A stretch of 12,624 nucleotides of DNA from Candidatus Hydrogenedentota bacterium (GTDB taxonomy: Bacteria; Hydrogenedentota; Hydrogenedentia; Hydrogenedentales; SLHB01), in the NCBI GenBank assembly GCA_035416745.1, contig DAOLNV010000011.1, positions 88,270-100,893 of the forward strand. Reading direction: 5' to 3'. How positions within the stretch are numbered: the first letter of the stretch is position 1; every line of letters begins with the position of its first letter. A program made the position numbers and the translations under genes. Shown here piece by piece: positions 7,319-12,624 of the stretch. A model generated the notes under the pieces. It saw only the letters and a list, made by a program, of their open reading frames with translations. It made no database searches and was not told the origin of the DNA.

Positions 7319-8566
7319 CTATTCTCCGCAGCGTTTTACGATCAGACACGCGTTACCGCCGCCAAATCCGAACGCGTTGCACATAGCCGCGTCGAATTCG
7401 GCCTCCTGGGCCTGATTGGGCACGTAATCCAGGGGGCACTCGGGGTCGGGTTCCTCGTAGTTGATGGTAGGATGAATCTTGCCCGTATACAGGCACATGA
7501 CGGTAGCCACGAACTCCGCGGCGCCGGCCGCCGCCATCAGATGGCCAATCATGGACTTCGTGGCGCTGATTTTCACTTTGCGGGCCTGTTCGCCGAACAC
7601 GCGCTGAATGGCGAGGGTCTCGGTGCGGTCGTTCAAGACGGTGGAGGTGCCGTGGGCATTAATGTACCCGACGCGTTCCGGGCCAAGCCCGGCATCCGCG
7701 AGGGCCGCCTGCATGACACGGATCATTCCATCGCCATCGGGCTCCGGCGCGGTGATGTGGTAAGCGTCGGCCGTGTTGCCGTATCCCGCCAGTTCCGCGT
7801 AGATCCGGGCCCCTCTGCGCCGGGCGTGTTCCAGTTCTTCGAGAACCGCCAGCCCTACGCCTTCGCCCATCACAAAGCCGTCGCGATTCTTGTCAAAGGG
7901 CCGGCTGGCGTGCTGGGGCTCGTCGTTCCGGGTCGACATCGAGCGCGTCGCGCAGAACCCGCCGTACGCCACGGGGGTGAGGCAGGCCTCGGACGCCCCA
8001 GCCACCATAACGTCCGCGTCCCCGCGCTGGATAACGCGGAACGCATCGCCCACGGCGTTAGCGCCCGTCGAACAGGCCACGGACAGCGCCGTCAGCGGGC
8101 CTTTCAGTCCGTGCTCGATCGACACGGCGCACGCGGTCATGTTCACCAGGACTTTCGATACGAAGAATGGCCCCATGCCCCGCGGGCCCTTTTCGGAGTA
8201 TACCGTGCAACCTTCCTCGATACTGAACGAGCCGCCAATGCCCGAACCGATAATGACCCCCGCGCGGTTCTTGTCGTAGTCCGCATTGTCGAGATTGGCA
8301 TCCGCAAGCGCCATTCTTGATGCCGCCAGCCCGAAATGCATTACCCGGTCCATTCGGCGCGCCGACTTGGCGTCCATCCAATCTTCGGCCTGGAAATCGC
8401 GGACCTCGCCCGCCATTTGGGAGCGGTGTTGCGACGGGTCGAAATGCGTGATGCGGGAAACGCCGTTCTTGCCGGCTAGAAGCCCTTTCCACGTTGCTTC
8501 AAGCCCGACCCCGATGGGCGTGATAGCGCTTAGTCCCGTGACGACTACACGACGTTCTTCCTTCAC
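7319..8566 (-). CDS. fabF: Beta-ketoacyl-[acyl-carrier-protein] synthase II (KAS II)
   Basis: A thiolase-fold condensing enzyme of 415 aa, the usual FabF length, acting in the cytoplasm. It extends an acyl chain by decarboxylative condensation with malonyl-ACP. The Cys-His-His triad is intact: Cys165 in VACSTGAN, His305 in INAHGTSTV and His342 in KSMIGHLMAAAGA, with Lys337 nearby. These sit two residues from the E. coli FabF positions 163, 303, 340 and 335. GTG 8566 was chosen because it has AAGGGA 8 nt upstream and gives the typical N-terminus (VKEERRVVVTGLSAITPIG). An upstream in-frame ATG at 8644 would add 26 atypical residues. The C-terminal glycine loop reads NAFGFGGGN where FabF usually has GFGGTN. 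No acyl carrier protein gene is next to it. It is the first gene of the run through the FMN protein. Confidence 0.95.
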   Translation of the reverse strand: MKEERRVVVTGLSAITPIGVGLEATWKGLLAGKNGVSRITHFDPSQHRSQMAGEVRDFQAEDWMDAKSARRMDRVMHFGLAASRMALADANLDNADYDKNRAGVIIGSGIGGSFSIEEGCTVYSEKGPRGMGPFFVSKVLVNMTACAVSIEHGLKGPLTALSVACSTGANAVGDAFRVIQRGDADVMVAGASEACLTPVAYGGFCATRSMSTRNDEPQHASRPFDKNRDGFVMGEGVGLAVLEELEHARRRGARIYAELAGYGNTADAYHITAPEPDGDGMIRVMQAALADAGLGPERVGYINAHGTSTVLNDRTETLAIQRVFGEQARKVKISATKSMIGHLMAAAGAAEFVATVMCLYTGKIHPTINYEEPDPECPLDYVPNQAQEAEFDAAMCNAFGFGGGNACLIVKRCGE

Positions 8567-8915
8567 CGATTGATTCCCTTTATGCAATACTTGAGAAAAG
8601 GCCCCCACGGCTGCCTCAAGTCGAAGAAGCCGGAAAAGCCGCATTCCACGGTGTTCACCGCGAAGTGCAAAGCGACATGGTACTTACCGAGCGGTCAAAG
8701 TTCAAGGAAGCGAATTCCATCTTGGAGAATGGCGTCATGTGAGTTGTCCGGCCACGGGCGGCATTCGCATTCGGCCAACAGACCGCGTACTGATGTGAAC
8801 CGTGAGACTCAGGGCGAAGATGCGGACAGAAGCACAAAGCACCCTTTCCCTCTCGTATCGAGACGGAAAAGGTGCCTTTGGGTTCTACACCCTCAAACCA
8901 CAATCACGCCGTCGC
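8567..8915. other. Intergenic region between the PEP-CTERM gene and fabF (349 bp)
   Basis: No gene was found. It contains the long hairpin at 8836-8879 and presumably the promoter of the fabF-led operon. TTTGACC on the minus strand near 8694-8700 resembles a -35 box but has no good -10 at 16-18 nt. The perfect short palindrome CGGTGTTCACCG lies at about 8648-8659. No other structure was noted. Confidence 0.5.
8836..8879 (-). terminator. Long hairpin downstream of the PEP-CTERM gene (probable transcription end)
   Basis: On the minus strand, about 20 nt starting AAAGGCACC and ending TCTCG pair with CGAGAGG...GTGCTTT around an ATA loop, with a few single-base bulges. It begins about 37 nt after the PEP-CTERM stop codon. 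The run after the stem (TTTGTGCTTCTG) is only moderately T-rich, so it may act as a terminator, a 3'-end stabiliser or a bidirectional barrier before fabF. Confidence 0.5.
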
Positions 8916-9638
8916 TTACGCAAGAAGCTTACGCAGCCGTCCAACAGCCAGGCTGGCAATTCCAAGGCCCACCAGCATGATGGAGCTGGGCTCGGGCACC
9001 ACGCCCACAAGGACGACAAGGTCATTGTAGTCCCAGTCGTCGTTGGGGTCGTCAGCGCAAAGGTCTTCCCACGCGAGCAGGTAGCTGATCCCATTTTCTG
9101 CAACGTACTCGTCCGGAGCGGCAAGCAAGAGCATATGTACCCACGCGTCCGAGTTCCGGTCATATTCCGAGTACCACTCTCTTGTTGTCCGATTCACGTT
9201 CAGATAGAACCCGTAAGGTTCCACGGCAGGATCAAGCACCGCGCTCGGACCGCCGGATGAACCAGGGTCTACATACGGGCCCGAGACCGTGAATAGGAGA
9301 TTCTGGTTGGCGATCGCGTCTGGCAGCACGGGGTCGTAGTAACCAAGTTTGTGAGTGTAACTTGCATAGCGCGCTTCGAGACCAATCCCTTGTTGACCGA
9401 AGAAGTACGAAAGGTCCGGACCATTGTAGTCATCCGGATCGACCCCCACGGCCTCGTACAGCTCGTCGCTAGTGTCGTACCCAGTATCCACGCCGTAGAT
9501 TGCCTCGTAGATATCCAGTAAACTCCACTCTCCAGCCACCCAAGGCTCTTGAACATTGACATCTTCGACAGCGATGTCTGCGGCGGCCGCGAAGCTCAGG
9601 AACGCCGCCACTGTCACACACGTTAGTAATCTCCACAT
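8916..9638 (-). CDS. PEP-CTERM sorting-domain protein with DUF4114-like domain (240 aa)
   Basis: The protein starts with a signal peptide (residues 1-20, MWRLLTCVTVAAFLSFAAAA) and ends with the tripartite PEP-CTERM signal: VPEPSS at 214-219, a hydrophobic helix at about 220-233 and the basic tail RLRK. In the known system, such proteins are exported by Sec, held in the inner membrane by the C-terminal helix, then cleaved and released or attached by an exosortase. Exopolysaccharide genes often accompany the exosortase. No exosortase lies in this window. The stretch LLAWEDL...DDWDYNDLVVLV (187-212) matches the end of DUF4114 domains, a calcium-site-like acidic motif. The rest (21-160) is acidic and tyrosine-rich. 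The ATG at 9638 has GGTGG 7 nt upstream. Its 5' region carries a consensus sigma-54 promoter. Stop TAA 8918-8916. Confidence 0.92.
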   Translation of the reverse strand: MWRLLTCVTVAAFLSFAAAADIAVEDVNVQEPWVAGEWSLLDIYEAIYGVDTGYDTSDELYEAVGVDPDDYNGPDLSYFFGQQGIGLEARYASYTHKLGYYDPVLPDAIANQNLLFTVSGPYVDPGSSGGPSAVLDPAVEPYGFYLNVNRTTREWYSEYDRNSDAWVHMLLLAAPDEYVAENGISYLLAWEDLCADDPNDDWDYNDLVVLVGVVPEPSSIMLVGLGIASLAVGRLRKLLA

Positions 9639-9829
9639 TGTCTGTCCACCCGCCCTTTCTGTGGTTTCGTTTCCCTAGCGGAAAACCGCTTCTCCAGATT
9701 TCCCTCTCATTGCCGCGTGCAACGGTCTTGCCCGGCTGTCAACGGACCTTTCCCGAAGGGAAGAAACCCGCCCCCTCCTCCTGACCCATTGGCAGCAGCC
9801 CAGTATAGACGTGCACACACTAGCTCACC
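9639..9829 (-). other. Predicted 191-nt 5' leader of the PEP-CTERM gene
   Basis: If transcription starts 12 nt after the -12 element of the promoter at 9840-9855, the mRNA has a long untranslated leader. It contains small hairpins (AGCGG-TTTT-CCGCT near 9676-9690 and TTCCC-TTC-GGGAA near 9750-9765) and a purine-rich AGGAGGAGGGGG stretch without a following start codon in a plausible reading frame. No known riboswitch was recognised. Confidence 0.35.
9718..9733 (-). promoter_or_regulatory. Second, weaker sigma-54-like box proximal to the PEP-CTERM gene
   Basis: GGGCAAGACCGTTGCA on the minus strand keeps the GG-N10-GC spacing and differs from TGGCACRNNNNTTGCA at two informative positions (first T and the C of CAC). 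It would give a leader of about 69 nt. It may be a second promoter, a non-productive RpoN site or coincidence. Confidence 0.35.
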
Positions 9830-9839
9830 CATATCACTA

Positions 9840-9855
9840 TGCAAGGTGCGTGCCA
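9840..9855 (-). promoter_or_regulatory. Consensus sigma-54 (RpoN) promoter driving the PEP-CTERM gene
   Basis: TGGCACGCACCTTGCA on the minus strand matches the -24/-12 consensus TGGCACRNNNNTTGCW at every defined position. With C9841 as -12, transcription would start near 9829, toward the gene at 9638. Sigma-54 promoters need an enhancer-binding activator. In known PEP-CTERM systems the NtrC-family regulator PrsR, paired with the sensor PrsK, fills this role. Neither gene is in the window. Confidence 0.82.
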
Positions 9856-9921
9856 AGGGGGCCTTACAATGGCAAGTGGTTTTTTTATAGTGGTTTAGCA
9901 ATTAGCAGGCGGCTGCATGAC

Positions 9922-9979
9922 CTGCGCATGCGAGTGCAGATGACCACTGCGCAACGGCCAAGTTTGTCAGGCCTGCGCA
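9922..9979. promoter_or_regulatory. Three CTGCGCA boxes: probable upstream activator sites
   Basis: CTGCGCA occurs on the plus strand at 9922-9928, 9947-9953 and 9973-9979, spaced 25 and 26 bp. Sites two and three extend to CTGCGCAAC-like CTGCGCAA. The first two are preceded by TGACC or TGACCA, and the third by GTCAGGC. Centres fall about 96, 121 and 147 bp upstream of the predicted sigma-54 start, the usual enhancer range for NtrC-type activators. Confidence 0.55.
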
Positions 9980-10341
9980 ACTTTTGACGGTAATCTCTGC
10001 AAATATGATGAATTCTGACCTGACGGCAGGCTTATTTGCTCGGTATTCGCAGTTAAGCGCCGCCGCGACGGGGAAGGGAAGAGCAAGAATTGTGTAACTG
10101 GGTATTCCTGCTCTGATTACGGTTTGGCCAACGCGTGACCCGCTCTGAAAGGCGATCTTCAGCAAGCCCCCGGCGGATGATCCGGCGTTGGCCACAAGCA
10201 CGGGCGCCGGCTTTGTTCAGGAAAAGGCGCTCAGAAGCCTTCATAAGGAAGAACGGGCTTGATTCTGGGTTGTGATGGTGTAGACTTGGCGGGCGGCCGG
10301 GGCGGTTCCCGTGTTGAACAAGTACGGAAAGGCAGGGGAGA

Positions 10342-12024
10342 ATGATTCGCGTGAAACTTCTGGTAGTGGTATTCATTGCGTTGACGGGGTGCGCGACAGT
10401 GATGAAAAGGCCGGAGAGCCCTCTCACGTGCTGGCCGGTGGACCCGCTGGTCAAAGTGTTTCGTGACGCGGCGCCGGCCTCGGGCGGGGATGCCCTTGCC
10501 GACGTTGCCCGGGGCGAGCATGCCTCGTTTCAGGTGGTCGTGCGCGCCGAGGACGCTATCACCGGCCTGACCGCCAAGGCGGGGCTGCTTAGACGCGGGC
10601 GAGGCGGTGAAACGCTTGCCGCCGCGTCGGTGCGCTTCGTCGGGTATGTGCCTGTGGACCGCCCGACCCAGACGCCCTCAAAGGACCAGTTGCGGACGCC
10701 CCCGGCGGATTATCCAGACCCGCTGCTCGAGGATGAGGCTCTCGACGTTGCGGCGGGACAGGCGCAACCCGTGTGGGTGACGGTTGCCGTGCCGGTAGAC
10801 GCGAAGCCCGGTGTGTATCGCGGCACGCTCACCCTCGAAGGGCGCGTGGAGGGAGTGGCGGCGAAAGCGAAAGCACCCTTGACCTTGCGGGTCTACGACG
10901 TGGCGGTCGAGAAGACCCGCCTGTGGGTGACCGAATGGTACGGGATGCAATGGCAGCATATGGCAATCAATCCCGAGCCGGAATCGGAGGAATACTACGC
11001 GCTTCTGCGGCGATACGCCCGCAACATGGCCGAACACCGCCACAACGTCGCCCTGATCTCGCCTATCGGGCTGGTGGCGTATGAGGCAAACGCCGACGGT
11101 TCGCTGAAGATTGACTTCGCCAAGTTCGATCGCTGGGTCACGATCTTTCAGGAGGAGGGCGTTATCGGCCGCATCGAAGGCGGGCATATCGGAGGCCGCG
11201 TGGGAGGGTGGGAATCGGACTTCGCTGTGCAGACCTTCCGGGTACAGGACGGGAAAGTCGTGGGCGAATCGGTTGCGCCCGACACTCCGGAGGCAGACGC
11301 CTTCTACGCGCGGTTCTTCCCGGCGCTGGTTGCTCATTTGAAGGATAAGGGCTGGCTCGAGGTCTATATGCAGCATCTTGCTGATGAGCCCATCGCGAGC
11401 AATGTGGTTTCGTACCGGGCGATGGCGTCGCTGGCGCGGAAATACGCCCCCGAATTGCCAATCATGGAAGCCTGCCACACGAAGGAACTCACGGGCGCAA
11501 TGGATGTGTGGGTGCCCCAACTCAATTTCCTGCATCAGGACTATGGCCACTACCGCGAACGGCAGGAGGCGGGCGAAGAGGTCTGGTTCTATACGTGCGT
11601 GTTTCCGCAGGGCGAATACGCCAACCGCTTTCTTGAGCAGCCGCTGCTCAAGACGCGGCTGCTGCACTGGATCAACTTCCGTTACGGCGCTACGGGCTAC
11701 CTTCATTGGGGGTATAACCAGTGGACCAAGGACAGTCCTTTCACGCACACGACCCGTCCTCATGGCGGGCCGCCGTATCTGCCCGCGGGCGATGCCTGGA
11801 TCGTGTATCCCGGCAAGGAAGGGCCGCTGGACTCGATCCGGTTCGAGGCCATGCGCGACGGCATCGCCGATCATGAGCTGCTCTGCATGCTCGCCGAAAA
11901 GAGCCCCGGCGCGGCTCAGGAGCTTGCCGAGAGGCATATTCTCGATTTCGACAAGTACAACACCGGCATCGCGGACTTCCGCGCGACACGCAGGGAACTG
12001 CTGCAGAAGCTGGAAGAGGACTGA
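10342..12024 (+). CDS. GH123 / DUF4091 family glycoside hydrolase, lipoprotein (560 aa)
   Basis: An exported enzyme related to beta-N-acetylgalactosaminidases of family GH123. Residues 1-16 are a signal sequence and LTGC places the lipidated Cys at 17, so it is probably anchored in the envelope. A beta-sandwich domain (about 30-190) includes VPVDAKPGVYRGTLTLEG. A catalytic barrel (about 195-490) follows, and the DUF4091 end has LHWGYNQW and WIVYPGKEGPLDSIRFEAMRDG. The adjacent acid pair in HLADEP, Asp348-Glu349, matches the Asp-Glu pair that GH123 enzymes use for substrate-assisted hydrolysis. Substrate is inferred from family: terminal beta-GalNAc on glycans or glycolipids. The start is ambiguous. 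AGGGGAG at 10334-10340 sits only 1 nt before ATG 10342 but 10 nt before an in-frame GTG at 10351. GGAAAGG at 10326-10332 could serve the ATG. Stop TGA 12022-12024. Confidence 0.88.
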   Translation: MIRVKLLVVVFIALTGCATVMKRPESPLTCWPVDPLVKVFRDAAPASGGDALADVARGEHASFQVVVRAEDAITGLTAKAGLLRRGRGGETLAAASVRFVGYVPVDRPTQTPSKDQLRTPPADYPDPLLEDEALDVAAGQAQPVWVTVAVPVDAKPGVYRGTLTLEGRVEGVAAKAKAPLTLRVYDVAVEKTRLWVTEWYGMQWQHMAINPEPESEEYYALLRRYARNMAEHRHNVALISPIGLVAYEANADGSLKIDFAKFDRWVTIFQEEGVIGRIEGGHIGGRVGGWESDFAVQTFRVQDGKVVGESVAPDTPEADAFYARFFPALVAHLKDKGWLEVYMQHLADEPIASNVVSYRAMASLARKYAPELPIMEACHTKELTGAMDVWVPQLNFLHQDYGHYRERQEAGEEVWFYTCVFPQGEYANRFLEQPLLKTRLLHWINFRYGATGYLHWGYNQWTKDSPFTHTTRPHGGPPYLPAGDAWIVYPGKEGPLDSIRFEAMRDGIADHELLCMLAEKSPGAAQELAERHILDFDKYNTGIADFRATRRELLQKLEED

Positions 12025-12158
12025 GGGAAGAATCGCGCGGAGCCCTTACGGCCTCTTGGGCCGATTGGGTTCGTTCTTATGATGTTCCGAGCGGCGCTTC
12101 GCGTTGGGAGCTGCTCAAACAAGGTTTTCCGGGGCGTGAACGGAGTGAACGGCGAGGC

Positions 12159-12624
12159 ATGGCTCAAGCGCATCAACACATGACCGCGGAAACCGGCGGT
12201 TTACTCGTCGACGCTGCTTACCCTGGGGGAAACATCCTCGTCGAGAACGTCGAAGGCGATGTCGTGCGGCTGCATCCCGACTTGCGCGATACCACGACGT
12301 GGTGGTTTTACTGGAATTTTCGGGTGTGCGGCGCGGCGGGACGTACACTGACGTTCGCGTTCAGCGGCCAGAATCCCATGGGGGTCCGCGGCCCCGCCGT
12401 AAGCGCTGATTCCGGGAAGACCTGGGCCTGGCTCGGCGCCGATAGGGTGAAGGAGGGCTCGTTTTCGTACACCTTCGCGCCGGACGCCGCCGAGAGGCGA
12501 TTCGCGTTCGCGTATCCTTATCTCGAAACGGAGCTGCAGCGGTTTCTTGACGAGCACAAGGGGCACGGCCGCATCGAAACCGGTGAATTGTGCACGTCGG
12601 CCCGCGGACGGCGGGTCGAGTGGT
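12159..12624 (+). CDS. M14-family zinc carboxypeptidase, N-terminal part (cut by window end)
   Basis: The frame from ATG 12159 stays open to the window edge (155 codons). The visible part matches the beta-sandwich N-terminal domain that precedes the catalytic domain in cytosolic-carboxypeptidase-like M14 proteins. It has TTWWFYWNFRVCGAAGRTLTF, then GKTWAWLGADR, FSYTF, and FAFAYPYLETELQRFLDEH, ending in GELCTSARGRRVEW where homologues read SRRGRPVE just before the catalytic domain. The zinc ligands (HxxE and a later His) lie beyond the window, so activity cannot be judged. No signal peptide is visible, which suggests a cytoplasmic protein. ATG 12180 is an alternative start. Neither has a strong ribosome binding site, though GGAG sits 13 nt before 12159. 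It follows the GH123 gene by 134 nt on the same strand. Confidence 0.85.
   Translation, partial: MAQAHQHMTAETGGLLVDAAYPGGNILVENVEGDVVRLHPDLRDTTTWWFYWNFRVCGAAGRTLTFAFSGQNPMGVRGPAVSADSGKTWAWLGADRVKEGSFSYTFAPDAAERRFAFAYPYLETELQRFLDEHKGHGRIETGELCTSARGRRVEW

Larger units (their letters stand above)
9639..10341. other. Divergent intergenic region (703 bp) between the PEP-CTERM and GH123 genes
   Basis: It holds the sigma-54 promoter, a weaker second sigma-54-like box and three CTGCGCA boxes, all listed separately and all serving the PEP-CTERM gene. On the GH123 side, no strong promoter is visible. A minus-strand frame at 9902-10201 encodes 99 residues but lacks a ribosome binding site and overlaps the activator boxes, so it is not called as a gene. 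Confidence 0.6.

Noticed and set aside
6058..7386. Plus-strand open frame of 442 codons
   Set aside because: It is antisense to the FMN protein gene and neighbours. Its His/Asp/Gly-rich translation is typical of a GC-rich shadow frame.
9737..9742. Perfect TTGACA (-35-like) on the minus strand upstream of the PEP-CTERM gene
   Set aside because: No acceptable -10 hexamer lies 16-18 nt downstream, and the sigma-54 elements explain this region better.
9902..10201. Minus-strand 99-codon frame upstream of the sigma-54 promoter
   Set aside because: The translation is fairly protein-like, but it starts at a GTG without a ribosome binding site and spans the three CTGCGCA boxes. No family was recognised.
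10259..10286. Possible sigma-70 promoter for the GH123 gene (TTGATT, 16 nt, TAGACT)
   Set aside because: Each hexamer matches only four of six positions, so it is too weak to call.
10678..11937. Minus-strand open frame of 419 codons
   Set aside because: It is antisense to the GH123 gene and shows no recognisable domain.
12050..12064. CGGCC-TCTTG-GGCCG stem after the GH123 stop as terminator
   Set aside because: The 5-bp stem has no T-run behind it, and the M14 gene follows in the same direction.

Overview
The window comes from a GC-rich, diderm (Gram-negative-type) bacterium. It encodes signal-peptide and lipoprotein-type exported proteins, an exosortase-sorted PEP-CTERM protein and a consensus sigma-54 promoter, and it is rich in carbohydrate-active enzymes. 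This mix fits the Hydrogenedentota / PVC-like environmental lineages. That placement is an inference from gene content, not a sequence match. No tRNA, rRNA, CRISPR array, insertion sequence or phage gene was found.

Layout. From 1 to 8566 all genes run on the minus strand. Read 5'->3', they are fabF (KAS II), an FMN-dependent nitronate monooxygenase/FabK-family protein starting 1 nt after the fabF stop, a single-pass membrane protein with a large extracytoplasmic domain, a four-helix membrane protein, a small probable lipoprotein, a 0.65-kb gene-free stretch, and a large exported GH95 alpha-L-fucosidase that runs off the left edge. Another minus-strand gene at 8916-9638 encodes a PEP-CTERM protein with a DUF4114-like domain. 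Two plus-strand genes follow a 0.7-kb divergent intergenic region: a GH123/DUF4091 glycoside hydrolase lipoprotein and the start of an M14 zinc carboxypeptidase that runs off the right edge.

How the genes fit together. The two glycosidases (alpha-fucosidase and beta-N-acetylgalactosaminidase-like) at either end, plus a peptidase, suggest a lifestyle of dismantling fucosylated, amino-sugar-bearing glycans or glycoproteins, though they do not form one operon. FabF and the FMN protein are a coupled lipid-metabolism-like pair. The PEP-CTERM gene should be exported, anchored and processed by an exosortase encoded elsewhere.

The two most interesting non-coding signals are these. (1) A full-consensus sigma-54 promoter (9840-9855, minus) points at the PEP-CTERM gene. 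Three evenly spaced CTGCGCA boxes lie about 95-150 bp upstream of its predicted start, in the position expected for an NtrC-family activator. (2) In the gap at 2859-3504, two 47-bp repeat copies face each other and are 36/47 identical. Six of the 11 differences form three compensatory changes that keep the same hairpin. This is a BIME/REP-like structured element pair that I cannot assign to a known family.
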